Below, one piece after another: positions 1 to 12,018 of a DNA stretch of 64,000 bases (the first letter of the stretch is position 1; the number at the start of each line of letters is the position of its first letter). The notes beneath the pieces are model-generated. The model worked only from the letters and a program-made list of their open reading frames with translations. It made no database searches and was not told the origin of the DNA. The stretch is from Pyrrhoderma lamaoense (Eukaryota > Basidiomycota > Agaricomycetes > Hymenochaetales > Hymenochaetaceae): assembly GCA_002794735.1 (NCBI GenBank), contig NBAZ01000021.1, positions 1-64,000 of the forward strand. The letters are read 5' to 3'. The position numbers were made by a program, and so were the translations under genes.

Positions 1-169
1 CAAGAATGGCTTAGTAAGCATCCCCGTGCCAATGTATTGTTGCCGCACTTTGAGCCCCCGTCTCACCCAAGTACTGTAACTACTTTCATCACAGCTTGCT
101 CGTCGCCAGTGTACACTGTTACAAAGAGCACTTTTTTAATGGAGGCAGTAGGGAAGATAACATAGGTCC

Positions 170-1248
170 ATGAATACATCGAGTTTCCCGAACTGGCGCG
201 GCTGGCGCAAGCACTCACACATGAAGGCCCCGAGTGCTCTGTACACACCCGCATTGAAGCATACAGTTGCAAGAATGTGAGTCGTGATAAGAAACTATAC
301 AGAACTCTCGAGAATGCATATACGGAAGAGGTCGCACACTCCCCACCTCTTTCTCAGCGCTTGAGCGGAAGCAGAAAACACCCCATTTGGTCCGATGGAC
401 AAGCACGCATCGCGGAAAACTCTTTTCTTCTGATAGCTACTCTCAATATTGCCTTTCCTGATCATGAATTTGCTGGTGTAAGACCCGCTCACTTCTGTAA
501 GGAAGCGAGCGGCGCTAGCGTACTCAATGCATTAAGTACAACTCTGGTGACAGCTGGTAGTCCAACACAACGACCAGGTATGCCCGCACCCCGGACGTAC
601 TCTGCTTATCACCCAGTGTCCTCAGACCTGTTCCCAAACTCAGTCCCGACATCTTCTTCACCTGTTAATACTATGGCTACCAGCCCCACGCCCACCTCCT
701 ATAGTCACTGGCACACATCCACTCTTTATAGAATACTTGACGAGGCAATTGGTCTTGGGGACTGTGAAGTTTATTCCTACGTACCAGATATTGCCTCAGA
801 CCCCATGCTGTGGACTACTCGGATGATGAGGACGAGCCAATACAGGAGATGATGAGGAACCACTGTCTGAATCTGACGAAGAGGCTTTCGCTTTCGACGA
901 CTACGATATTGACGAGATGCGGTCTTCTCGTGCCTCTACTCGGTTAACTGGACGGGTTGACATCCCTAGTCGAAGTCTTCAGACACAGATTCGACATGTC
1001 GCCTTTGCGAGTTCGTCTTCGGCGGAGAGGTGCCTTATTGTGGAGCTCACATTGGTTTTCTTAAACCGGAACTCAAACGCATTCTTTTCATCTCTGTATG
1101 TGCCCGAACGAAGGGGGGACATCAGTGGGCGAGCGATGAAGAGCTCATGTATGGCTCACCTGTGAAACTCAGCAATGAGCGTTTTGTCGGCTGGGAAGGT
1201 GCCGAGGGTGCTGGAGCACGGGCTCTTGGTCTCAGAAGTAAAGCTTAA
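170..1248 (+). pseudogene. MAF1: MAF1-like RNA polymerase III repressor, interrupted by multiple homopolymer frameshifts
   Basis: Maf1 binds RNA polymerase III and represses tRNA and 5S transcription under stress. Recognisable blocks in order are EYIEFPELARLAQAL near the start, LIATLNIAFPDHEF, GASVLNALSTTL, an acidic DEEPLSESDEEAFAFDDYD stretch, GRVDIPSRSLQT, ELKRILFIS and ERFVGWEGAEGAGARALGL at the end. These blocks lie in different frames. At least eight shifts are needed: one at the start (ATG at 170 followed by AA where the family has AAA), then near 382, 420, 803, 853, 1031, 1062 and 1076. Each can be explained by one or two missing or extra bases in a run of C, T, G or A. No intron is needed to read the protein through. 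Either the consensus sequence is poor here or this is a decayed, possibly retroposed copy; amino-acid conservation favours sequence error. The family call is secure; intactness is not. Confidence 0.85.
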
Positions 1249-2274
1249 TTCAATTATCAATACGTGAGTAATTATTTACTACACGAGTGCTGGCCGCTCA
1301 CCCTCTTATTGAAGTCTGGAACTTCTATAAGACCACTCGGATATCATCTGTATATATTTGTTTTCACTTCGTTTCGTGATTTCGCTTTTCTCTGGCCTTG
1401 ATCCCTCAACACGATCTATGTGTATATGACTACTCCCTTTTTTCGGTTTTATCAAGGACAGTTTCCCCCGGTTTTTATGTATTACCAATTTGGCTCCTTT
1501 GATCTTCGGTCTATGTGTGTATGCCTAGTCTAGGAACGATTTTTATGACCTGTATGAACAACATTTATTAGCATATATCTCGAAACATAATTGAATCTGA
1601 ATTTTACACATTACTATCACACTCAAAGCAGAGGAAAGACATGCAACATCATGATGTCTTGCAGGCATGTTTTGCACAATGTTCCGACGAATCAAATAAT
1701 GTTATTCCATGTATGCTTCACTTTGAGGGGTTGGTGTATGCGAGAAAGTATATTAACCCTCTGGCGTATATGTTACAACAATAGACAACTCGAAGGGCTT
1801 CCCTTCATCCCTCGTCGGTGTGAGAAGATTCGATTCTCTCTTCGAGTCACAGAGCATTTGAATGAATCACATCCGCATAAAGTACCAATCATGGCGAGCA
1901 CAGGTTAGGTCTACCGGCATTAAGAGATTTCCCACTGCTCGTTGGGTATAGAAAAGACAAAATATTCTATCTTTCTTGTGAGAAATTGTAGCTCATGGAG
2001 GTGGAAGCTGATGAGCTGGCCACTGTAAATTTATAGATGTGAAGGGAAAAAAAAATTGTTCATCGATTCTTGAAATTTCTGTAATTGAGCTCACGGATCG
2101 GCTTTATTAAAGTAAAATACTATACCTGTGATTACTAATGAACTCCATGGCCATATATGGTGAGAAAGGGTTTGAGCGATACTAAATCTGGAATGTGTGA
2201 CCTCAGAGTCCAAATTAACACATCCGGGCAAATCAGAGATGCCTAAAGACAGTTTGGATACATAGACGTGAACC
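1249..2274. other. Intergenic region, MAF1 to SDS22
   Basis: About 1 kb, AT-rich. A 105-codon open frame at 1591-1908 has no recognisable similarity and no supporting start context. I see no RNA gene or mobile element. The last part is the presumed SDS22 promoter. Confidence 0.5.
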
Positions 2275-3986
2275 ATGGCTAATGTATCCATAGGTAAAGA
2301 GGTACATGTAGCTGAGCAAGGTGATGACGACTCTGCTCAGACGTATACGAACCACGAGAACAAAGATACAGAAAAGAGCACCGATGTTGTGAAGAAACAT
2401 GCTACAGTAGTCATGCAACCAGAACACCAGGAAAGCGATGGCGGTGAGGACGACGAAGATAACGGATGGAATAATGGTGAAGACGAATCAACTATCGAAG
2501 ACCTACTTGCAGACCTCCCAGACGACACCGATGTGCGAGTTTTTTTTTTCTGATTTCCTTCGTTATATACTCATTATATTTCTCATGTGCATATATGATA
2601 TATGCCTTGTGCTTGACGGCAATTTAGGAAATTGAACTTGTTCATTCTCGATTATCAAGTCTACAAAACCTTCGACTACCCCGGTTTGGAAAATATCTCA
2701 AAAAGCTCTGTCTACGCCAGAATAACCTCGCTGTCCTTGAACCAGATGTTTTCGGATCCTTAGGAGAACTAGAGGAACTTGATCTGTATGATAATAAGCT
2801 CAAAGGAATTGACGATGCTCTTAATACGTGTAGCCATATGACGTGAGTAATGAATTAACATACATTTTCAAATTATGTGTTGATGACGAACTGAGATTTT
2901 ATATGATATGTGTGGTAGAGTGTTGGACCTCTCATTCAACCTCCTGCGGGCTGTTCCGGATTGTTTATCGCATTTCCCAAAGTTACGTACGATATTCTTC
3001 GTTCAAAACAAGATATCCCATATATCCGGGCTAAGCCCTATTGGACAAACTCTGACAAGCCTTGAACTCGGTGGGAATCGAATAAGGGTAAGCTATAAGT
3101 TCATTCTTTCATTGTTAAGGTTGTCAACCCACACTATTTTTCCCGTAGAAAATAGAAAATCTGGAGGACTTAGTGAACCTTGAAGAGCTTTGGTTAGGAA
3201 AAAATAAGATTGCCAAGCTTGAGGTGTGCATACATAACCATTCCATCTTTCTACCCACACTAATGTCATTCTTTACTCCTATTTCTCTAATCTGCCTCTT
3301 CACGCCACGTATCTGCTTACCTATAAAGGGGCTTGATAAACTCCATAAACTAAAAATACTTTCCATCCAATCCAATCGTATAGAAAAAATCGAAGGACTG
3401 GAAGAACTCTCGGATCTCGAAGAATTTTATATCAGTCATAACGGAATCAAACGAATAGAAGGCTTAGAAAAGAACGTAAGTTTATCAACTTGTCTTAGGT
3501 CTTCCATTCACCCTTCCCCATTTCTGATACAAACTATCATGATCTCTTTATATAGAAAAAACTGCGTGTACTTGACATCGGGAATAACTTTATACAAAGT
3601 ATAGAGGGTCTTGAGCACCTTAGCTCCCTCGAGGAAGTTTGGGTAATATCATATGATTTTTCTCTTACAATGGGAGGCCACCCATGCGATTACGTTAAAC
3701 TGACGCCAAGTCTTGTTTTTCCAGGCTTCTGGGAATCAAATATCATCACTTGAAGGATTAGAGCGTCAATTGGGAGATAAGAAGGACTTGGAAACTATTT
3801 ACTTGGAACATAATCCTGTGCAACGTACAGAAGGGACTGCATATAGACGGAAGATTTCATTGGCGCTACCTCAGCTAAAGCAGATCGATGCGACGTAAGT
3901 CTTGAACATTCCCGAGTGATAATTCGCTTACTCCCTTTTGTTAACTCACGCGTTAAATCCCACACAGGTTTGTGAAGAAGTTTTGA
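2275..3986 (+). CDS. SDS22: SDS22-type leucine-rich repeat regulatory subunit of protein phosphatase 1
   Basis: Eight exons give a 379-residue protein: 2275-2532, 2628-2842, 2919-3087, 3149-3223, 3329-3475, 3556-3642, 3725-3894 and 3968-3986. All junctions are GT-AG and keep frame. An acidic N-terminus is followed by about eleven 22-residue leucine-rich repeats of the SDS22 type, such as LEELWLGKNKIAKLE and LKILSIQSNRIEKIEGLEEL. The protein ends in an LRR-cap segment with LEHNPVQ and LPQLKQIDATFVKKF. Sds22 is an essential nuclear partner of PP1 catalytic subunits and acts in mitotic exit and PP1 biogenesis. Length and order match the family. The final exon is only 19 nt and adds the last six residues. 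The start is the first ATG in frame, preceded by stops. Confidence 0.93.
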
Positions 3987-4986
3987 AGTGGCTTAATATA
4001 GTAGACGGAACAAATTAATGTAATGATAATGACTAGCCGCTATTGTATAATGTATTCTAGTTCAGTAGCTTTGTGTATTTATTAACGACGCCTCCTTTTT
4101 CCATACCATGGTCTTGACTAGATTGTTCTTTTCGCAACTAAATTGTATCATTGCTTTGTACAAAGGATTATTGGAGGATCGAGGAACAAGTATCTACCAA
4201 GGCAAGGATGTCTTCTGGAAGCCTAATAGCCTCTAACCGATCCGGAATAGTCTGTTCAGTTGTACGAGATGTTGTAATTGAAAAGAGCTTGGACAGATAA
4301 AATGGACAGATAAGTATTACAGATACTTGAACGTTCTTTCGAGATATCCTGAGGTACAGAAGAGAATAGGGAGTAAGAACATGAGAGGTATGAAAGACTC
4401 AGTGAAGAGTATCTAGTACTCGATGGACGATTCAAATATTCTCTCTCCCTATGTGAGTATGTAGAGAGAAGGGAGAGATACTATAAACGTCTGGGGATTG
4501 AAAATAGAGATCTGAAGCCGTGACGCTGGGCGTACAGGGAGATAGAATCAATCTTTACAAGGGATGGGATGAGTACAGGACTGGTAGTTTAGAGAAAATG
4601 AGAGGATCATTAAAAAGAAGTGATTGACAACTAAATTCGATTCCTAGAGTGTAAAAGACTATTGTTATCCCAGCCCTGACGATACTAGACCTTTCAAGGT
4701 GTAAAAAGGAGGGGCCTGAGAACCATTTACGCTTCACACTACATATATACATAAACATGCACATACACACAATTACGTGACCACACACAAGTATGTGAAA
4801 CACACATGGGTAGTCTCACTCCCTTTCTCACATCTACCACTTCGAACACCAAGTTCCGAGTCCATCTCTCCTCTAAATAAATGAATTAGCGGTGACTGAT
4901 ACATGTATCTACATAGCGACCTAAGATGACAACCCAAGTTCCTGGTTCCTAGTCGCCCTTCATCCTTAACTCTTGAAATCTTGGTT

Positions 4987-4987
4987 T

Positions 4988-5026
<39 letters not shown>

Positions 5027-5027
5027 T
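4987..5027 (+). repeat. Heptamer tandem repeat (TGACTCC)n
   Basis: About five to six direct copies of TGACTCC/CTCCTGA, nearly perfect, flanked by looser copies. A related heptamer (TGACCTC) occurs two to three times near 7155-7180. Confidence 0.9.
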
Positions 5028-7471
5028 AGCTGGCTTCGATTCGGTCACTAAATCTTACCCATATACAAATATCTAAACGTATTTGTATGTGTATACGTAT
5101 GTGTGTATGCACACCATGAAAATGATTGAAATTGTATTTTAAAGATGCGTAGGCAAGAAAGTTGTACATGTCTACTATTGACTCGGAACATCATATGGCT
5201 AAATCGAAACAGTTAAAATGGACCCATGACAAACGTCCTAAGGCAGACACATAGGCTATATAAATGACATACAGCTAATTTAGACTATCTCCCCACCCCT
5301 CTCCCCTTTTTCACTTATCTTCACCCCGAGAGGTCAAGCTCCGGTTCTTCGTTGTATTAAAGAAAAGAAGAGTCAACATCTTGTGTTATACTTAGAAATG
5401 CGTATTAAACTCTATTAATATCAGATACGTGTACAAATAGTAAGCTTGTGGTAGATCATATATAGTAGATGGAGTAGAGTGAAAGACCATGGCTATAGTT
5501 TCTCACTGTAATATCATTCAAGTTGCTTCCGGGAGTGGGAAGGGTGTGTATATACTTGGTATTACAAATCATACGGGGTAAGGATTAATAGCCACTTTAC
5601 TAACCTTTTTCTTATTTTGAAAGATAAAAAAACTAGGGATTTATAATGTTACAAACTCGTAAGTGCTTTTACTGGAAACACCGAGGCGATAAAGGTCCAG
5701 TGCTGAAAATTAGTATAAATGTGTAAGTATATGTGTGTAGGTGTGTTAAACATTGGTAAGAGTGTAATAAGTGGTGATTAGTATTCTCTTCTCAAGTGCT
5801 TCTTAGTAGGCTGTCCCGCAACTGCTCAACTCATATCTTTGTATCTAATTCTATCCGTACCTATCTCTAAGCTATTTAAAAGTTAACACATATAAATTAC
5901 ACTAACATTAACATCTATATTTCAGTCCAATTGCATCCGTGCGGCATGTATACTGTATACTGTGCATTGTACCTCATGCATGTGGCCCTCCTATACATCG
6001 GCATGTGTGTACCTTAGCAGAGTATCTCTTCCACGTCTAATAAAACTACTAACTTTATCTATAACCTTCTGGTACTTAAAACAAAAAACCAAATATGTAA
6101 AGTTCTGAACTTTTTTTATGTGTTCCGCCTTCAAGTCTTCGTTTCTCCTTACTTAAGGTACTTATTTACGACCCTTCCCCTTCCTTCTCTTCTCTTCCTT
6201 TCTATACTTTCTACTCCCTCCTTTTCTCTCTCCTTTTCTTACAAAAGTTTGTCCCGCATTCATCATAAAGGCCCTTATACCCTTCTCTACTCCTTTCTAC
6301 TCCTTTATTCTCGAACTTTTATACGGCGTTCTTCTTTATGTCGCGATACCACCAAAGTCCTCGGATTCGGACGAAAACATAAAAGAAGGGAAAGAAGGAA
6401 GGAAGGGTGGATGGAAGATTGAGAGGATCGGAGGAAGTGAGCCCCCCTCGGAGAATAGACCCCCCCCCCCCACCCAAACAACGTCGTCAAAGGAGAATCA
6501 TACTATAGAAATGATAAAGCACGTAACACGTGCATGCACGACGCCAACGCCAACGCCATTGCATGACAAATGTTTTGTGTGACTATTTTTTTCCCCTGAT
6601 CTTGTTTAGTGGCGCGAAGGGGGTGAGGGGGGGGGGGGGGAGGCGTGCCTGAAGAACTCTAGTATGAACCTATAGTTAGCGTATAAAGTCATAAGGCAAG
6701 CACTTATTTTTTTTTCGTTATCATATCATATCATATTGATGTTGATATCAGCATAAGGAAAGTGTCAAGTGTCAGGAAAAAACGTATGAAATCTCGCTAG
6801 CTTTTACCTAGTTAGCGTTTAGCGTGTAAGACTTGTAAGATTATGACATACGTTACTAGTAGACTCTCTCAGATTGACCAGAGAAGAGAGGATCATGACT
6901 TACAATGACGATACGTATACTCATACATTATCAACTTCCAAACGTTCAGAAAAGCAAATTTTATATGTACCAAATACATCATGCGTCTCATGGTTCTAGT
7001 AGTATATAACGTATAACTAGTTCTAGACACTAGTAGACCACAGGATCGGCATTATCGTAATGAGATAATAATAATAATAACAAAAGCCAGGACACTAAGG
7101 GGGGGAGGAGGAGAATCGCGTTAAACTAAAGAGAGTCAGTCCTAGTCTAATCTTCTGACCTCTGACCTCTGACTTTTGACTTCTTGGACTCAAGCGCACG
7201 TCCAACATATTAATGATATATTGATACTCAGGGAGATTGTGGAGGGAAGGGGTTAGTCATTCCTGTCAACTCAACTTAAAGGCTCTAAACTACTTCTTAC
7301 TCGTTTACAATACATCCCATCACACATTTACACTTTCCAACAACAACAACAAAAAAAAATGTTATATTTTTTTTCTTTTCTCTTTCGTAAAACACTGTAC
7401 GCTGTACACAAGTAAAAGTTACAAAAAAAAAGTTATGTGTCAGGAATGGGAATGTCAATTTGATCAGAGTG

Positions 7472-7473
7472 CA

Positions 7474-7510
<37 letters not shown>

Positions 7511-7511
7511 A
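7472..7511 (+). repeat. (GA)n microsatellite
   Basis: About 40 bp of alternating AG with one interruption (GAAAGA). A second GA tract with GGGA interruptions lies at about 8412-8445. Confidence 0.9.
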
Positions 7512-8099
7512 CGATTACATAACATCATCATCAAAAAAAAAGTAAGAATCGTTACAGCAGTCACGAGTATTCCCGAGCGAGTGAGAGACAAAGACAGAGA
7601 TAGAAAAAAAAGGGCGGAAAGAAGAGAAGCGAAAACCATTCATGACTCAAATGGATCTGACGATATTGATATACATGAACTCAGAACTAAGACCTATGAA
7701 AAAAATGAAAAAAACGAATGGGAGTCCGATGAGCCAATGAGCCGACAATTAAGATGAAGGTAAGCGGGGTTAACGACGAACGTGACGTGAAAAATGAGAT
7801 TATCGAAGAGGATACTGTGTTAGAGAGTGCTTGAAGTTAGGGAGTGAGCGGCCGAATGTGTGTGTGCGGGGGGGGGGGGGGAGGGGCAGAGACATGAGAA
7901 ATAGACCTTCGATCAATGCTAAAATAAGAACACATGGAAAAAGGCAGAAAGGTCAGAAAGGTCAGAAGAGTGGAAAAGTGGAAAAGCGAGAGATTACATG
8001 GGACTGTCGGACTTGTCAACAAGAAAAAAGGAAAAAAAAAAAAAACATACGGAAGTGATACACAGAGGGAGAGTTACACCAGGTTTTTAAGACAGTTCA

Positions 8100-8466
8100 A
8101 ATAAAAGAAAGAAGAACACAGTTATCAGCATCAGAAAAGGAGGAGGGCTACAGGAGGAGGGGGGAAGGCAGAGAGAGGAGAGAGGGGGGGGGGGGGGTTG
8201 TAGGCGGACTTGTATCTCAAATTATCAAGTTATCAAAAAGACCTTTGAACTCTTCCCTCCCCCCCCCCTCTTCCTTTCCTTCGCCCAGAAAACCATCAAG
8301 GAGACCTCCTCCCTAATCCACAAAAAAAAACGAAGAAGAAAACGAAAAGGAAGATACAATAAAAAAAGAGTAAAGTGAACAAAAAGAAAAAGGAAGGTAT
8401 CAAAAAAAAAAAAAGAGAGAGAGAGAGAGAGGGAGAGAGAGACAAAGGGAGGGGGGGGGGGGGGTA
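8100..8466. repeat. Purine-rich / G-homopolymer tract
   Basis: Plus strand is largely A and G with G runs of 10 or more near 8186 and 8450. The last run ends immediately beside the stop codon of the 7TM gene at 8468. On the transcribed minus strand this is a CT-rich 3' region. A short pyrimidine patch near 8253-8283 interrupts it. Confidence 0.6.
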
Positions 8467-8467
8467 T

Positions 8468-11240
8468 CTACACAGCACGCCCAGTCCCTAACCCAGTCCC
8501 ATGTATAGGACCATTGACAGACGTAGGAACAACAACCGTCCTCCCACCTAACGTCCTAGGCTTCAGCCTCCCATTCCCAGTCCTCGCACCAGCACCAGCA
8601 TGACCGTCACCAAAGAAAACACCATCATCCACCTCAACGTCCACCTCCCTCTCAACAACGATCTCTACGGGCCTAACAGCCGCCGTCCTCCCTCCTATCC
8701 CTCCTACCCCGATCCCGCCTGTAGCTGAACCGACACTCCCGTTCCTCTCGATAGACACTGCTAACCCTCGTTCCCGATCCCGGTCCCGACTGTCAACCGT
8801 TTCTCGAACTTTGATCGTGGGTGATAGAGTCGCGGGCGAGATCGGTGAGAGCGGCGGGACGGGGACAGGGACAGGGACGGAAAAAGGAGAGTTGTTCATC
8901 GGTGAGGCCGAGTGGGCGTTACTGCTAACGTTCGTACTAGGGTTAGTATTCATATTAGGTGTAGAATTAGGATAAGTCAATGTCAACGGAGGAGACGTGA
9001 AAATGTTATCGTTATGGAGAGCAGGTGGTGCAAAGGGTTCATGAGGTGACGTGAAGATATACGGGGAATGTTGGGTCTGCGTATGTGAGATCGTGATAGG
9101 CGAGTGTAGTACATCTACACCCTCTTTCTCATCTTCGTCCTCCTCGTCCTCCTCATAGTCCTCATACTCATTCCCGAGCCCGTTTTTCTTCTTTGTGACA
9201 ACGTCCATCATCTCCCACTCCCCTCCTTCTTCCCCTCCACCGCTACCACCACCTCCAAACGCACCCATCCATGAATCTTTATCGTCGGACCTGTCATCTC
9301 GAGAGTCTCCGCTAATACCACGCATACGTAGCCCAGAGGAAGACGAAGATGTCTGGTGTTGAAGTTCAAGCTGTATATTCTCACGAGCACCAACCCCAGC
9401 ACCAAACTTTTTCCCTCCCTCACCTCCTCCTCCACCAATACCGTTACCATTCCCACCAATATGGACGACGCCATCTCCAGCCAAGGAAGACTGAACGCTA
9501 AACGTACTAAACGTCGTATCCAATTGACCCGCTTTACCACTAACGTCAGAGAACGAGTACTTCCTCCTCATCTTCTTCCCTTTCCCGATCCCAATGCCCA
9601 TACTCATCCCCATGCCCATCCCGATTCCCCACCTCATCTTCCTCTTACTACTGCCCCCAGTCCGACTAGTTCCACCGGTTCCCGTAGTGCCCGAAGTAGT
9701 CGTGGACTGCATCGTCTGAGTCCCGACCCCTCCTCCTCCACCAGTAGTAGTAGCAGTCGTAGCAGTCGTACTAACCGTCCCATTCGAATAAATCACACTC
9801 CTCCTCCACGAAATCTTACTCGGACTCATATCGCCCTCACTCGTCAACATCGCCTCCCTACAAATCGCCTGGCCCCTCGCCACTCTCCACATGATCAACA
9901 GCGGACTGACGGCCTGGACTTGTCCGAGTACGGGTAACACCAGATTCTGGACGCCTAGACTTGCTACTCCGCTCCCGTTCCCTGTTGACGAGCCTGCGCC
10001 GCCACGGGCGTAGGTGATGATGAAGATGAGAGCGGTGGCGGAGTAGAGGAAGGCGGACTCGACGAGCATGGCTGCTATGGAGGTGTATGTACGTGAGTGG
10101 GACTTGCTTAGGACGGCGCGCGTTCGGGCTCGGATGAGGAGGAGGCGGAGGACGATGAGGGATGTGACGAAGATGTTGAGGGAGGCTGAGATGGACCAGT
10201 ATGGGATCCCAAAGTTGAGAGTCGTCTTTGTCCACAGGTTTGCGGACGGTTGGGTCAGTTGGAAGAGAAGGAGAACGCCCATGCCTGCATTAGTTTTGGA
10301 ATGAGAGGAAACATAGTAAGATGCAGAGCGGTTGAGATGAATCCATAGATTCGGAGGAGGATCGGTAAATGCGATGGTTAAGGTTTGAGTTTGAGTTTAA
10401 AATTATCGTGATTATCCGAGATTTGCAAGGGTCATCCACCGATGTGTATGCACATACACAAGTAGTAGTAATCGCGCGTGTGAATCGTGGGTGAGAGAGA
10501 AAGCCAATGTCATATTAGGTTAGTAAGATGAATGATACGGTGAGAAAAAGGCTTATGGGAGTGTAGGAAGGGGGACACGTACAGAAGGAGCCTAGGAGCA
10601 TTAAGCAAGGGAATAGAGCAATCCAATAATTGAAGTTGTAAATTAACCAGAATCGATAGATCTGTACGTACGACGGAAGTAAATCAAAGTATCAGTTATC
10701 TCACTCCAGTGGATCTCGATAACAAAGAAAAAACATAAAAGGAGGGGGGGGGGGGAAACGCACCACAAGCGCATCGGCAGACCATTGCAAGATCACATAC
10801 GCAACGGTCCCAAACATGTTTACAAAATCACCATACTCCGAGTTGACAAAAGCATTAGGACCACCGGGGAAATTGCGTGCATCGACAAAGGTCAGCTCGT
10901 TAAACTTGGCTTCGGCAGCGATACCAAAGGTGCCTAGGACAAAGTTCCAAGTGATATAGAGTACTAAAGGCCAGGATATTCGACGGCTTTGTCTGACGGC
11001 AGCTGCATAATAGTTATTATTGCCGTGGTGGTGATTGTTATGGTGAATAGGAGGAGAGGAGGAACGGGTTGAAGGGTGAGCTATGAGGTGGTGAAGGACG
11101 AAGAGGTAGAGAGTGAGGTGGACGCCGTAGGCTACAGAGGAGAGGACTACGCCGACAAAGTTTGATCTTTCAAGCCAGAGGTCTTGGGAAGTCTCGCCTG
11201 GAGGAGCCCATGTTGAAGGGTCGGAAATGTTTCCCGACAT
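8468..11240 (-). CDS. Basidiomycete seven-transmembrane protein with long low-complexity C-terminal tail
   Basis: Three exons (11240-10764, 10661-10583, 10284-8468) give about 790 residues. The N-terminal third has seven hydrophobic segments: VGVVLSSVAYGVHLTLYLF, the one after RRISWP, one ending in IYRFWLIYN, WIALFPCLMLLGSFCMGVLL, the SLNIFVTSLIVLRLLL segment, SATALIFIITYA and a last one around VLGQVQAVSPLLIMWRVARG. The middle exon falls inside helices 3-4 and all three exons are needed for continuity. The last 450 or so residues are Gly/Ser/Thr/Pro-rich, with a Met/Gly/Lys-rich run and an acidic run, and look disordered and cytoplasmic. Topology resembles the many uncharacterised 7TM receptor-like proteins of Agaricomycetes. 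No ligand or G-protein role can be read from the sequence. Confidence 0.82.
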
Positions 11241-12018
11241 GAAGAGCGGCGAAAGTGCACGGAAGAGGAAAGTAAGAGTGGAGCGGCGGTGCTACTTTTC
11301 CCTCCTTTTTTTTAGGAATTGATGTGATTGATGGAGAGACGGGGGAGGAGGGACTAAAGAAAGAAAGAAGGGGGGCGACCGACCGGGTAAGGCAAGGAAG
11401 GGGAGAGAAAATGATACGAATAGGGAGAGTGGATTGCTTAAGTATCCTACTCGCCGTCGAGGGGAGTGAGAGCGGGGCTGAGCTTGAGAGGGGGAGAGAG
11501 AGAGGACGGATGTGAGAAATATGCTCGTAGAGTGGGGGGGACGCGAGCATTGACTTCCTCGGCTCGACGGGCTCGTACTCTTTATTTAATAATAGAGCAG
11601 GCAGCATACGATCACTCTCCCTTCGTCCACTGTGTGAGCTGTCCGACTTGTCCAACACCGTAAACTCTATACGCACACACACATACACATACACACGGCA
11701 CATGCACCTCGCCTTCGACTTCTCTGTCCCTTGTTTCTTCCTCTCCCTCTTCCTGCCTATTTTCCCAAAGATCGGCGGTTGTCCGCTGCATTTAGACGTT
11801 GCCGTAGTGAGTGCATATTCGAAACGACAGTTGTGCGTCTTCAGAGAAACACAGAAAACTATTTGATATCCCGAAATGGGTCCATGAAGGCTCTTATGTA
11901 ATCAATCCACTTACTCAATGCCGTCACTAGTTCCCATCCGGAGTCTTTCGAGTGTTGCTTCTGTCACCCTCGTTCCTGTCCCGTCTCTCTCTCTCTCTTG
12001 CCTTTTTCAAAAAACATC
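11241..12018. promoter_or_regulatory. Divergent intergenic region between 7TM gene and cysteine-rich gene
   Basis: The two genes diverge from this 0.78-kb segment, so it should carry both promoters. A pyrimidine tract with a (CT)n core lies at about 11980-12010, just upstream of the plus-strand start. Such CT tracts are common near fungal start sites. Open frames on both strands here look like shadows. Confidence 0.45.

Larger units (their letters stand above)
3987..8467. other. Long intergenic region with simple repeats and homopolymers
   Basis: About 4.5 kb with no convincing gene. It holds a heptamer tandem array at 4987-5027, a related shorter array near 7155, CT-rich tracts at 6170-6300, G homopolymers near 6467 (as C), 6627, 7868, 8186 and 8450, and GA microsatellites near 7472 and 8412. 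From about 7830 to 8466 the plus strand is strongly purine-rich. That part probably contains the 3' UTR of the minus-strand 7TM gene. Open frames here are low-complexity artefacts. Confidence 0.6.

Noticed and set aside
1788..1847. ACTCGAAG ... CTTCGAGT inverted repeat with an inner GATTCGA hairpin, tRNA-like
   Set aside because: Only 60 nt between stem ends and the loop does not fit the TTCRANY T-loop; no anticodon arm.
9356..9937. 193-codon plus-strand open frame
   Set aside because: Antisense shadow of the Ser/Gly-rich tail of the 7TM gene, low complexity and no plausible gene features.
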